Shown here: piece by piece, positions 53,013 through 61,870 of the stretch
Position numbering within the stretch: position 1 is the stretch's first letter
How the letters are laid out: every line of letters begins with the position of its first letter
NCBI GenBank assembly: GCA_966211215.1
Contig: CBIHNR010000003.1
Location: 1 to 64,000 of the forward strand
Length of the DNA stretch: 64,000 nucleotides
DNA from: Desertivirga sp966211215
GTDB lineage: Bacteria; Bacteroidota; Bacteroidia; Sphingobacteriales; Sphingobacteriaceae
Direction of reading: 5' to 3'
Notes under the pieces: generated by a model
The model's input: only the letters and a program-made list of their open reading frames with translations
Told to the model about the DNA's origin: nothing
The model's database searches: none
Program-made: the position numbers and the translations under genes

Positions 53013-54194
53013 ATGAATGTGCAGCTATCACGATTAAGCAGTTTATATCAGAAGGAAAGCAGGCTGATTATCGGATTGATGTCGGGAACGTCATTGGATG
53101 GCTTGGATATTGCCCTTTGCAGGATAAGCGGATGGGGGGCGGCTAGTAGGGTAGAACTGATGCAATTTGAATCCATTCCTTATCAGGATGATTTTAAAAG
53201 CGACGTGAGGGCGATCTTTTCCAAAAAGCAGGTTGATCTCGAAAAATTGACATTGCTTAATGCCTTAATTGCAGAACTTCACGCCGATATGATTTTGTCC
53301 TGCCTGAAAAAGTGGCAAGTTGCTGTAGAAGAAATTGATTGCATTGCCAGCCACGGACAAACAATTTACCATGTGCCACAACGATTGCATGGTTTGGCAG
53401 GGTATCCCAATGCTACACTTCAAATCGGCGATGGCGACCATCTGGCTGTAAAAACCGGAATTGTTACCCTTAGCGATTTCCGGCAGAAACATGTAGCGGC
53501 GGGAGGGGAAGGGGCGCCTCTGGCTCTTTATGGGGATTGTATTTTGTTTTCTTCTAAAATTGAAAACAGATTGCTGCTGAATATTGGAGGGATTTCAAAT
53601 TTTACATTTTTGCCATCAAAGGATGTAAATGCGAAGGTTTTATGCACCGATGTTGGCCCTGGAAATACTTTGATTGATGCTCTTGTAAAGAAGTACTTCG
53701 GCAAGCCATATGATGAAAATGGTGCTATTGCCAGAACAGGAAACATCAACGACACTTTACTGAACGTTTTGATTTCACATCCGTTTTTTCAGCAGACTTT
53801 ACCAAAGACAACTGGTCCGGAATTGTTTAATCTGACTTACCTTGAGGAGGCAATAAACGCATCGAAAGTAGATTTAAATGGGGAAGATTTGTTAGCAACG
53901 GTTACTGCCTTTACAGCCAGGGGAATAGCAAAGGGAATTCAGGATGCATCACTGCCCGATGATTTAAGTATGTATGTAAGTGGAGGTGGGGCCCATAATT
54001 CTTATCTGATTGAGAAGATTAGAGAATTGCTGCCAAACGTGCAGGTGAAAAATATCGCAGATTTAGGCGTTAACCCGGATGCTAAGGAAGCGATATTATT
54101 TGCGCTACTTGCGAATGAAACAATTTGCGGCTCGGCTATTGAGACCGGGGGCGGCCCTGTCGTAATGATGGGGAAGATTTGTTTGCCTGTGTAG
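53013..54194 (+). CDS. anmK: Anhydro-N-acetylmuramic acid kinase
   Basis: Phosphorylates 1,6-anhydro-MurNAc to MurNAc-6-phosphate during peptidoglycan recycling. The N-terminal ATP-binding motif is GLMSGTSLDGLDIAL, and the DVGPGNTLIDAL and SGGGAHN motifs follow. I prefer ATG 53013 (393 aa, beginning MNVQLSRLSSLY); an in-frame ATG at 52962 would add 17 residues of non-family sequence. It is divergent to a DUF5009 acyltransferase, its likely functional neighbour. Confidence 0.92.
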   Translation: MNVQLSRLSSLYQKESRLIIGLMSGTSLDGLDIALCRISGWGAASRVELMQFESIPYQDDFKSDVRAIFSKKQVDLEKLTLLNALIAELHADMILSCLKKWQVAVEEIDCIASHGQTIYHVPQRLHGLAGYPNATLQIGDGDHLAVKTGIVTLSDFRQKHVAAGGEGAPLALYGDCILFSSKIENRLLLNIGGISNFTFLPSKDVNAKVLCTDVGPGNTLIDALVKKYFGKPYDENGAIARTGNINDTLLNVLISHPFFQQTLPKTTGPELFNLTYLEEAINASKVDLNGEDLLATVTAFTARGIAKGIQDASLPDDLSMYVSGGGAHNSYLIEKIRELLPNVQVKNIADLGVNPDAKEAILFALLANETICGSAIETGGGPVVMMGKICLPV

Positions 54195-54247
54195 TGACTA
54201 AAGCCGAAGGGAAATGGACATTACAGCTTTTAGCATTTAAAAACAAC

Positions 54248-54568
54248 TCAGGGCAATTGAAATAAAATCTTAAGTTTACTGTTTAAATCGGACAACTCAG
54301 TCTGAGTAAGTTTTCCCAATAGACCTTTTGCGAGACTTTTATCTAATGTTGCTATCTTATTAGTTCGGATAAGAGATTGTTTCTTTATGCAATTTGTAGA
54401 GTTGGGAACCAATTGAACATCAGTCGACTCTTGCCATTGGATTTGCGTTGTTATAAAGCATACAGTAAAATCAAGAGTGGTATCTGCCAATATAACAGCC
54501 GGACGCAACTTGCTGCCGCTTAAATCTGTGAATGGGAAATTAATGAGTACAATATCGCCCTTAGCCAT
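54248..54568 (-). CDS. PemK/MazF-type toxin
   Basis: A 106-residue protein of the PemK/MazF endoribonuclease fold: KGDIVLINFPFTDLSGSKLRP at the N-terminus has the family's conserved Gly-Asp and the Arg-Pro of the RPAVIL strand; later TQIQWQESTDV and LIRTNKIATLDKSL match the second conserved region. It should cleave mRNA when free. It overlaps the antitoxin gene by eight bases, antitoxin first, as usual for type II pairs. Confidence 0.88.
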   Translation of the reverse strand: MAKGDIVLINFPFTDLSGSKLRPAVILADTTLDFTVCFITTQIQWQESTDVQLVPNSTNCIKKQSLIRTNKIATLDKSLAKGLLGKLTQTELSDLNSKLKILFQLP

Positions 54569-54791
54569 TATAAACTTCCTTTAAGTCAGATTCAGAATAA
54601 AGATCCTCCTCCTCGTTTAAGAAATCAAATGCTTGACTGTTACTTGTTAATTGTTGAATTCCTGCATTGAGCCGATGTTCCTCATAGCGCTTTATAAGAA
54701 AATCTGCAAAATCTGAAATTTCTTCAGCTTTATCTTCAGGAAGCTGATTAATAACCTGTATAGTTCGCTCTATAATAGCTTGCCTAGTCAT
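54561..54791 (-). CDS. Antitoxin (DUF2281-like) of the PemK pair
   Basis: A 76-residue mostly helical protein. ATG 54791 (MTRQAIIERTIQVINQLP) is preferred over an upstream in-frame start at 54809. The first 40 residues with LPEDKAEEISDFADFLIKRYEE match the DUF2281/VapB-like antitoxin type, and the acidic C-terminus (NEEEDLYSESDLKEVYNG) would block the toxin. The overlap with the toxin gene couples their synthesis. It may autoregulate the operon. Confidence 0.8.
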   Translation of the reverse strand: MTRQAIIERTIQVINQLPEDKAEEISDFADFLIKRYEEHRLNAGIQQLTSNSQAFDFLNEEEDLYSESDLKEVYNG

Positions 54792-54865
54792 AATAACAAA
54801 TATAATCAATTTAAACAGGCTCCGGCAACTGCATATTAATGCCAGAGCCTGTTGTGTTTCCTTCC

Positions 54866-57160
54866 TTACCTCACAAATTCCAACGGAACAAACAATCCGA
54901 AAACAATATTTCTTCCCTGGTTTAGAATTCCGTCAATTTTTAAACGGCTTAAGTGATTAATATACGCCTTGTCTAACAAGTTGTTACCTGTAACGTAGAG
55001 TTTAATTGCCTGATTGTTAATTTTTAAGGTAGTGCCAACAGATGCGTTCAGCAAAGTGTAACCTTTAGTGCTACTTTCAAAGTCTGTGTCGAAAAGGTTT
55101 TGCTCGAAGTAATTGTCGATACCTACAGAAAACCAGGTGTTCTTTAAAGTTGATGATTTAAATTCTGGCTCGAACCTAAGTTGGTTCTTTAGCAAAGGTG
55201 CTGGAATAAAAGGGAGCCATGTGTCTGTAGCCAGATTTCTTCCGCGAGTTAGCGAAAAGTCGTTCTCAAAATGTATTAAAGAAACAGGATGCAACGTTAA
55301 GCCCGCCTCAAAACCATACAAGTTAGCATTGTCCTGAACATAACGGTAAACGCGATAGATATCATTCTGCGCCTCAATGGTTTCACCGTTTAGCTGGCTG
55401 GCAAAAATGTAATTGTTAATGTAGTTATTGAAGATGTTTAAGTGGGCATCAATTTTATCGGTGTGAAGCTCCAATGCAGCATCAGAATTTAAGCTCTGTT
55501 CTGCTTTAAGATTAGGGTTGCCAATTTCATAACGGCGGGTTCCTTCGTGTACACCCTCTGAGCTTAGCTCTGCAATATTAGGCGCCCTGAAAGCGCTTCC
55601 TACATTCAACTTAAAATCGAGGTTCGAAGTAATGTTATGGGTAAAACCGATAGCACCACTAAAGTTTGAGAATGATTTAGAAAAATCAGAGAACTTAGGC
55701 TCTCCCTCTTCTTCCATTTGTATGCCCGAAACATGCCTTGAATCGAAGCGCAACCCGGCGTTTATGGTGCTGTTTGTCCATGTTTTCTTAATGTAGGCAA
55801 AACCACCTAAATCACGATTGTCATAATCCGGCACAAGTAATTCCTCAGCCTTATTTACACTTTTTTGGAAAGCGCCCGAAACTCCAATCGCTGGAGCCCA
55901 GCCATTCTTTTCCTGAAAATAGTACTTAGCATCATAGCTGTAGGTCTTCAAATCAAAGAAAAGCGATGGCTCTGTAAAGCTCTCTTCAAGCTCTCTCCTT
56001 TGATTGTTTTGATAAGCAAACGTTGTGCGTAATTTACTTTTATTGAAAAAGAACTGGCTGTTCAATGCCGCCTTATAATGCCTAACATCCTGGAAAGGAA
56101 GCATCAAATCGCGGCTTTTTAGCTGTTCTGAGCTGAAAATATTGCCATCCTCATCTGCAAACTGTCCATCTGCGTTGCGCTCAAAATCGGGCAGTCCGAG
56201 CTTTGTCCTAAAGCTAGAAAGGTCTAAATGCGTATATCCCCAGGATTTATTCAAACCCACCAAAGCGCTTAAATCTGTTTCTTTAAATCCGGTGTTAGGG
56301 ATACGCCCGTCCGGTGTGTTGTATCCATAGGCGTTTTTATAAGTGCCTCTTCCTCGCCAAACAAAGCCCTTAGTATTGCCTTGTAGCATAGCTGATGTAC
56401 CACTAAGCCCATTGTTTGTAGCATAATTAGTTAATATTTCACCATTAATGTTGCCCATGGCCGGAGAAAAAGGGTCGAGAATATTAATCACTCCACCCAT
56501 CGCATCAGAACCATATTGCAAGCTGGCAGCACCCCTTAAAACTTCAACACGATCAGCTTTATACTGGTCAATTTCAATACCGTGTTCATCGCCCCATTGT
56601 TGTCCTTCCTGTTTTACGCCGTCAGATAAAGTGATAACCCGGTTATAGCTTAATCCGCGGATTACAGGCTTAGAAACTGCCGCCCCGGTGGTAACTTGTG
56701 ACACTCCCGGAACAGATGAAATTGCATCGATGATATTATTTGAAGGGCGGCTCAGCATATCAGCCTTGTTGATAGAAGTAACCGAGGTACTATTGGTTTT
56801 ATTATCGGTGCCAGAAATTGTACCAGTAACAACAACTTCATGTACCTCAATAACACTTGGCTCCATTTCGAAATTCATCGGAGATGTGCTTGAAAGGTCA
56901 ACCATTTGGGTGATTGTTTTATAGCCGATATATCTGATTTCTATTAAAAAAAGGCCTTTAACCGGAATGCCGGCAAAGCTGTATTCGCCATATTTATTTG
57001 AGGGGACCGAAACGTGTAAATCGGGTATAGAAACAGTTGCCCCAACTAAAGGGCTTTGAGTTTTTGCATCAGTAATCTTTCCGTTGATAGATAATACAGA
57101 TGCAAATGAATTTATGTTGATAAGCAATAATATGCTTACTAGTGATGTTAGAAATCCCAT
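54866..57160 (-). CDS. TonB-dependent receptor, probably metal-related
   Basis: A 764-residue outer-membrane receptor starting at ATG 57160 with a signal peptide (ending NSFAS), a carboxypeptidase-regulatory-like domain (about 25-100), a plug with PVIRGLSYNRVITLSDGVKQ and VEVLRGAASLQYGSDAMGGVIN, and a barrel ending in FGLFVPLEFVR. The plug variant with the GQQWGDEHGIEI stretch resembles ZnuD/copper-type receptors more than siderophore receptors. The gene upstream encodes a small His/Cys-rich exported protein, which supports metal as ligand; this is inference. Confidence 0.85.
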   Translation of the reverse strand: MGFLTSLVSILLLININSFASVLSINGKITDAKTQSPLVGATVSIPDLHVSVPSNKYGEYSFAGIPVKGLFLIEIRYIGYKTITQMVDLSSTSPMNFEMEPSVIEVHEVVVTGTISGTDNKTNSTSVTSINKADMLSRPSNNIIDAISSVPGVSQVTTGAAVSKPVIRGLSYNRVITLSDGVKQEGQQWGDEHGIEIDQYKADRVEVLRGAASLQYGSDAMGGVINILDPFSPAMGNINGEILTNYATNNGLSGTSAMLQGNTKGFVWRGRGTYKNAYGYNTPDGRIPNTGFKETDLSALVGLNKSWGYTHLDLSSFRTKLGLPDFERNADGQFADEDGNIFSSEQLKSRDLMLPFQDVRHYKAALNSQFFFNKSKLRTTFAYQNNQRRELEESFTEPSLFFDLKTYSYDAKYYFQEKNGWAPAIGVSGAFQKSVNKAEELLVPDYDNRDLGGFAYIKKTWTNSTINAGLRFDSRHVSGIQMEEEGEPKFSDFSKSFSNFSGAIGFTHNITSNLDFKLNVGSAFRAPNIAELSSEGVHEGTRRYEIGNPNLKAEQSLNSDAALELHTDKIDAHLNIFNNYINNYIFASQLNGETIEAQNDIYRVYRYVQDNANLYGFEAGLTLHPVSLIHFENDFSLTRGRNLATDTWLPFIPAPLLKNQLRFEPEFKSSTLKNTWFSVGIDNYFEQNLFDTDFESSTKGYTLLNASVGTTLKINNQAIKLYVTGNNLLDKAYINHLSRLKIDGILNQGRNIVFGLFVPLEFVR

Positions 57161-57314
57161 TGTATTGTGATTAAACAATGCACCAGCCTAAAAACTAAGC
57201 CAGGCATATAATAAGTTGATGTGTGTGTTGGCTAGCAAAAAATGCAATAGCGTAAAGGCATAAACATTTCGCAAAGCGATGGATATGCTATTAAATAATA
57301 AAAATATTAAGGAT

Positions 57315-57656
57315 TTATAACGATGGAGGCCCGCGGAGGAAAGTAAACAGCCGTTCGAAAACAATAGCTGTGGCCTTATATTCGGTGAAGAGTTTTGAAA
57401 CCGGAAGGTTGCTTACCTGCCCTGACAGAGACGAGCCGACAAATGTCTTGTCAAAATGTATCGCACAAGCAAAGCAGTAAGAAGCTTTTTTAGAAAGGTG
57501 AAGTTTGTGCTGGCAGTTGCCATGGCTGCTATAGTCACTGCAAACAACCTCTTCCTCTGCATGATTATGAAAAAGGTCAACAGGAATAGCTACTGCCGAA
57601 AAACATATCAGCAGGAATAATGAAATGGCTATCCGTATCGAACGTTTCTTAATCAT
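57315..57656 (-). CDS. Small His/Cys-rich exported protein
   Basis: A 113-residue protein with one hydrophobic N-terminal segment (about 8-27). After it come ten potential metal ligands within 38 residues: H30, H32, C39, H45, C48, H50, H53, C61, C64 and H67. The C-terminus ends in RGPPSL. Layout and ending resemble the DUF2946-type small proteins encoded beside metal TonB receptors. It lies 154 bp upstream of the receptor gene in the same direction. Probably a periplasmic metal-binding partner; not proven. Confidence 0.6.
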   Translation of the reverse strand: MIKKRSIRIAISLFLLICFSAVAIPVDLFHNHAEEEVVCSDYSSHGNCQHKLHLSKKASYCFACAIHFDKTFVGSSLSGQVSNLPVSKLFTEYKATAIVFERLFTFLRGPPSL

Positions 57657-57705
57657 TCTTTTGCGGTGGCAAATTAGATAAAAAAACCCGGGATAATCGT
57701 CAGGT

Positions 57706-58437
57706 TTAATTCACAATAAGCTTGTAGCCCTTGCCATGTACGTTGATAATTTCAACCCGAGGGTCGTCTTTCAGGTACTTCCGCAGCTTGCTTAAAAAAA
57801 CATCCATGCTGCGGCCGTTAAAGTAATTGTCATCGTGCCAGATGTTTAGCAGAGCCTCCTCCCGGGTAAGAACATTATTTTTTTTCAGGCAAAGCAAGCG
57901 CAACAACTCCGCTTCTTTAGTTGAAACTTTTTGCTGCACATCATCTTTGCGGATAATTTGAGTAACATAATCAAACTGGTAATCGCCTATTTCAAATTTG
58001 TCAGGCTGTTCTTCAGTCTCTGTTTTCTCCTGATTGGCAACGCGTTTTAAAAGGGCATTTATTCGTAGAAGCAACTCTTCTATACGAAAGGGCTTGGTAA
58101 TATAGTCATCTCCCCCAAGTGTAAAAGCTTCCGCTTTGTCCTCAATCATTGTTTTTGCAGTAGCAAAAATGATAGGAACAACCGGGTTTACCTTTCTGAT
58201 TTCTTTGCCAAGGGTAAAGCCATCCTTTTTAGGCATCATCACATCCAGGATGCATAAATCGTATTTATCTTTCGAGAAAAGGAGTGAACCTTCGTCGCCA
58301 TCACGGGCAAGTACTACATCATATTTCCCTTTAAGCTGAAGGTAATCCTGTAAAAGTATGCCAAGATTTGGGTCATCTTCAACCAACAAAATTTTCTGGC
58401 TTTTATTTGTATCCGTGCTATTAGATGTTGCTGGCAT
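57706..58437 (-). CDS. OmpR-family response regulator (RprY-like)
   Basis: A 243-residue regulator: receiver domain (about 14-130, D65 in LCILDVMMP) and C-terminal winged helix (about 150-240, with VSTKEAELLRLL and NGRSMDVFLSKLRKYL). I use ATG 58437, one base after the kinase stop codon; the frame is open upstream into the kinase gene. It is the second gene of a kinase-regulator operon, of the RprX/RprY type known from Bacteroides. Targets may carry the TTAACA repeats seen upstream of the divergent gene at 60420. Confidence 0.9.
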   Translation of the reverse strand: MPATSNSTDTNKSQKILLVEDDPNLGILLQDYLQLKGKYDVVLARDGDEGSLLFSKDKYDLCILDVMMPKKDGFTLGKEIRKVNPVVPIIFATAKTMIEDKAEAFTLGGDDYITKPFRIEELLLRINALLKRVANQEKTETEEQPDKFEIGDYQFDYVTQIIRKDDVQQKVSTKEAELLRLLCLKKNNVLTREEALLNIWHDDNYFNGRSMDVFLSKLRKYLKDDPRVEIINVHGKGYKLIVN

Positions 58438-58438
58438 T

Positions 58439-60304
58439 TTAATTTTCAGTTTCTTGGGTTGGGAAAATAATTTCAAATTCAGAACCTTGTCCTTTTTCGC
58501 TTTTTACGCGAATGTTGCCATGGTGCCGTTTTACAATGTTATCTACATAGCTTAAGCCTAAACCAAAGCCTTTAACATCGTGCAGGTTTCCGGTCGGGAT
58601 ACGATAGAACTGCTCGAAAATTTTCGAAAGCTGGTCCTTATTCATCCCGATGCCATTATCCTTTACTCTGATAACAAGGTTTTTGCCGCTATTGTGTGTA
58701 CTTAGGGTAATCTCCGGATCTTCTTTACTGTACTTTAATGCGTTGTCAATCAGATTAAAAATAATATTGCTCAGGTGTAGCTCATCTCCCATAACTGAAG
58801 CTACTTTGGCATTTAAAGCAAGATTAACCTTGGCGCCCTTTTTTTGGAATTGCAGCATCATGCTATCGGCAATCGCTCCAATCAAATCATTCATTTCAAC
58901 CGGCTTGAAATTCAATCTTAAATCACCTTTGTCAATCTTGGCAATGTTGAGAACCCGCTCAATATGGTTTCCAAGGCGGACGTTTTCGTCGTAGATAATT
59001 CCCGCCAGGCGGTTAATCCTTGCCTTATCTTCGGTTACTTCTGGATCTTTAAGGGCTTCACTGGCAATCATGATAGTGGCAACCGGAGTTTTAAACTCAT
59101 GAGTCATGTTGTTAATGAAGTCGGTTTTAATCTCAGAAATCTTCTTCTGGCGAAAGATGATGTAAATTGTATAGCCGAAACAACTGATCAGGATGATCAA
59201 CAAGCCGATCGAAGACAGCAGCACAGAGTGCATATTCTGAAACATATAAGCATTTCTGGTAGGGAAATCTACAGTAAGCATACCAGATTGATTAACTACC
59301 TCTTTAGGAAATAAGGCAATGCTGTAGGTGTTTTCAGATAGTAAAGAGCCATCCTTGGCAGATACCTGCGAGAAAATAACGGAATCAGTATTGGCTAGGG
59401 ATATTTTGTAGTTATAAGGAATGTCAATTCCGCGGTTCTGTAATTCTATTCTTAACAAAGTATCAACCGGACTTATACGTTGCAGTAATGGGATATCTAA
59501 ATGCTCGTATTCATTGGCAATGTCAACAAAGATTTCAGTGCGGGGATTGTTAGTCTTTACAGAATCGAAAAAATTCTTGATTTTGTTAATTTCCCTTTTT
59601 TTAGCCTCATTTAGCAAAGCCAGCTTCTCCTCAGCTTGCTTCTTGTGCTCTGCCTGCAGCTCTTTTTTAAGCTTTGGATGAACACGAGGCAGAGACACCA
59701 CCCTGATGCCTAATACAGGGTCTTCCACCAGGTAATGCACACTATCCTTTTTACCTAATGAACTTGTTCTTTTAGCGCTTGTGCCATTGTTGTCCTCTAC
59801 ATATAATTCGTGTACCTCGTCTTGAAAAACCTGGCCATAAGTATCGATGGACTGGCGCATTTTTATCTGCAGCCTAACCTTGTCCAATTGGGTAGGGTCG
59901 CGGAAGTAAGTTTCATAAAAGTCGTTGTCAATCGTCATGATTCGAGGGTAACGGCTTCTTAAAATACTATCACGTACCTGAAAATCACGGTCGATTTTAT
60001 GATTAATTTCTCTTATTCGGCTTGTAAACTTTTCATTCCTTTCGCGAGCCTCTTCGCGTTCCCGCCTATGTTCTTGTTTGCGTTTAAAGTGCTCCTCGGC
60101 TATCGCCTTGCGGCTTACAAAGCGTTTCGCATCATGCTTTACCAGTTTATTGGCAACTTCGCTTAGTGAGCTATTTACCGAGAGGTCAAACAGTTGCGAT
60201 TTTTGTATGTAAGACTCCCGGATAAAATAATATTGCATAGCCATTACTCCGAACAGGGCAATGCTCATCAATCCGATAATCAGGCTAATACTTTTTTTCT
60301 TCAT
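58439..60304 (-). CDS. Sensor histidine kinase (RprX-like)
   Basis: A 621-residue kinase with a first membrane segment (about 6-28), a large periplasmic domain of about 300 residues with a charged coiled-coil part (EEHFKRKQEHRREREEAR), a second membrane segment (about 345-370), the H-box with H402 in NNMTHEFKTPVATI, and a HATPase domain (DNALKYSKED, GFGLGLSYV). The regulator gene follows at one base. Divergent across 115 bp stands the secreted protein gene at 60420, a likely target or partner. Confidence 0.9.
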   Translation of the reverse strand: MKKKSISLIIGLMSIALFGVMAMQYYFIRESYIQKSQLFDLSVNSSLSEVANKLVKHDAKRFVSRKAIAEEHFKRKQEHRREREEARERNEKFTSRIREINHKIDRDFQVRDSILRSRYPRIMTIDNDFYETYFRDPTQLDKVRLQIKMRQSIDTYGQVFQDEVHELYVEDNNGTSAKRTSSLGKKDSVHYLVEDPVLGIRVVSLPRVHPKLKKELQAEHKKQAEEKLALLNEAKKREINKIKNFFDSVKTNNPRTEIFVDIANEYEHLDIPLLQRISPVDTLLRIELQNRGIDIPYNYKISLANTDSVIFSQVSAKDGSLLSENTYSIALFPKEVVNQSGMLTVDFPTRNAYMFQNMHSVLLSSIGLLIILISCFGYTIYIIFRQKKISEIKTDFINNMTHEFKTPVATIMIASEALKDPEVTEDKARINRLAGIIYDENVRLGNHIERVLNIAKIDKGDLRLNFKPVEMNDLIGAIADSMMLQFQKKGAKVNLALNAKVASVMGDELHLSNIIFNLIDNALKYSKEDPEITLSTHNSGKNLVIRVKDNGIGMNKDQLSKIFEQFYRIPTGNLHDVKGFGLGLSYVDNIVKRHHGNIRVKSEKGQGSEFEIIFPTQETEN

Positions 60305-60345
60305 CTCATACAAAAATACGTAAGCATCTGCTGCTCAGTTTAGTT

Positions 60346-60401
60346 TTAACAATTTTTAACAAGACCTTAACACAATATCAAAACGGCTCATGGTAATTTT
60401 G
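60346..60401 (+). promoter_or_regulatory. TTAACA repeats and promoter before the gene at 60420
   Basis: Three TTAACA hexamers at 60346, 60356 and 60367 (steps of 10 and 11 bp) are followed, 21 nt after the last, by an exact -7 box TAATTTTG (60394-60401). Direct repeats one helix turn apart suit an OmpR-family regulator such as the RprY-like protein encoded next door. Confidence 0.45.
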
Positions 60402-60419
60402 AGTATCAATCCATTAGCA

Positions 60420-61355
60420 ATGAAAACCCAAATACTTAATTGGCTGATTGCCGGCGTGTTGGCTGGTATAAGCTACCCTATGTGTTTTGCTCAGACTAAG
60501 AAGAGTGTAAGTAAGACCATTATTGTCGCCAAAGGCGATACCCTGATAAATGGTAAACGCCTAGCCGATTTAGACAAGGCTGAACGAGATAAGTTGAGAA
60601 AGGAATTTAATGGCGGGGATAAAAAACAACTAGGGGCAGAAGAGTTTGATGTGATGATTGAAAGAAGAGATGGGACTGGTGATTTGGTGCTTAAAAAATA
60701 TATTAAAGGAAACGAAGGGAGGCTTACAGAAGATAGCGTTGTGAGATTGAGAATAAACCCTCCACTTATCAGGCTTAAACGAGATTCGAATGTCGTTGCC
60801 GCAATTGACGATAGCGTGATGATCAGGAAGTTTCATAAAAAGTTAGAAAGCCACGACCGATTGCCGGTTATGCCTCCGTATGATTTTAATGTGAAAATAC
60901 CTAATGCCCTAAGGGAAATGGAACTGGAAGATGATAGGGCTCTTCCCGGAAAGAGAAAGTTTTCGGAGCGCCCTAACTCGCAATCTTTTAACTATAGCAA
61001 TACAGGTAAAGATGGTTTTACAACCCGAATGAATATTTTTATTGGGGATTTGACTAAAGCTGAAATAAAGAAGGTAACCGACTTGGAGTCAATCGATAAG
61101 CCGCTTTTGGTTGAAGATCTGGCTGTGTTTCCTAATTTTTCTTCGGGAAAGATGAGCCTTTCCTTCAGCCTGGAGAGCAAGGGGACAATAACAGTTACAG
61201 TTAAGGATGCAGATAATAAGAATGTGTTTTTTGATACCGTGAAGAACTTTAGCGGGATTTATCTGAAACAAGCAAACTTGCCTAAAAACGGTATCTACTA
61301 TTTATCGATAATGCAAAACAATAATTGGTTCGTAAAACGAATAATAAAAGACTAG
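60420..61355 (+). CDS. Secreted hypothetical protein with T9SS-tail-like C-terminus
   Basis: A 311-residue protein with a signal peptide (ending SYPMCFAQ). The middle is highly charged and without known domain. The last about 80 residues (from DLAVFPNFSSGKMSLSFS to FVKRIIKD) follow the pattern of type IX secretion sorting domains, with a PNF where PNP is usual, so either a divergent sorting signal or a related beta-sandwich. I use ATG 60420; an earlier frame start at 60390 lies at the -7 box. It is divergent from the RprXY-like genes and may belong to their response. Confidence 0.65.
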   Translation: MKTQILNWLIAGVLAGISYPMCFAQTKKSVSKTIIVAKGDTLINGKRLADLDKAERDKLRKEFNGGDKKQLGAEEFDVMIERRDGTGDLVLKKYIKGNEGRLTEDSVVRLRINPPLIRLKRDSNVVAAIDDSVMIRKFHKKLESHDRLPVMPPYDFNVKIPNALREMELEDDRALPGKRKFSERPNSQSFNYSNTGKDGFTTRMNIFIGDLTKAEIKKVTDLESIDKPLLVEDLAVFPNFSSGKMSLSFSLESKGTITVTVKDADNKNVFFDTVKNFSGIYLKQANLPKNGIYYLSIMQNNNWFVKRIIKD

Positions 61356-61362
61356 AAAGATA

Positions 61363-61390
61363 AAAGCCCCATCTGTTACGGTGGGGCTTT
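61363..61390 (+). terminator. Terminator after the secreted protein gene
   Basis: A 9-bp stem AAAGCCCCA (61363-61371) / TGGGGCTTT (61382-61390), 10-nt loop, followed by CTTATT. It starts eight bases after the stop codon. Confidence 0.8.
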
Positions 61391-61438
61391 CTTATTGAAT
61401 TAACCTAATAATAGTTCTTGATTAATAAACAGGGTTTA

Positions 61439-61801
61439 CTAGAACGGTAAATCATCGTCTTGCGGAGCAGAGCTGATGTCCATCGGAGGAGCATACTCTG
61501 GCTGAGGGGCAGCAGCTTGAGCACCTAATACGTTCAGCCTCCAAACTACCAAAGTATTAAAGTAAGAAGTTTTGCCGGTGCGGTCAGTCCATGGGCGTCC
61601 GCGAAGATTAAAGAATACTTCCACCTGATCGCCAACTTTTACAGTATCAAACAGGTTAACTTTGTCCTGTAAAGCCTCGAATTTGATATATTCCGGGTAT
61701 TGCGGATTTTCTGCGTACTCAATAACTAATTCCCTTTTCTTAAAAGTTTCGGTCACATTCATAACCGGAGATACTTCATGAACTTTTCCTTTAATATCCA
61801 T
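61439..61801 (-). CDS. DUF3127 protein with SSB-like acidic tip
   Basis: A 120-residue protein of the DUF3127 family, which has an OB-fold similar to single-strand DNA-binding proteins (about residues 1-95). The C-terminus ends in APQDDDLPF, nearly identical to the acidic tip DDDIPF by which SSB recruits repair proteins. A role at single-stranded DNA is likely but not established for the family. It is divergent from the THUMP methyltransferase gene across 69 bp. Confidence 0.85.
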   Translation of the reverse strand: MDIKGKVHEVSPVMNVTETFKKRELVIEYAENPQYPEYIKFEALQDKVNLFDTVKVGDQVEVFFNLRGRPWTDRTGKTSYFNTLVVWRLNVLGAQAAAPQPEYAPPMDISSAPQDDDLPF

Positions 61802-61870
61802 TGCTAAAATTTCTTGTAATATTCAAAATCCAAATCTGCCAATTTTAATTGATTAACTTCGCACAATATT

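Noticed and set aside
57706..58437. RprY-like regulator as partner of the PhoR-type kinase at 41743
   Set aside because: It is one base from its own kinase gene, which is its obvious partner.
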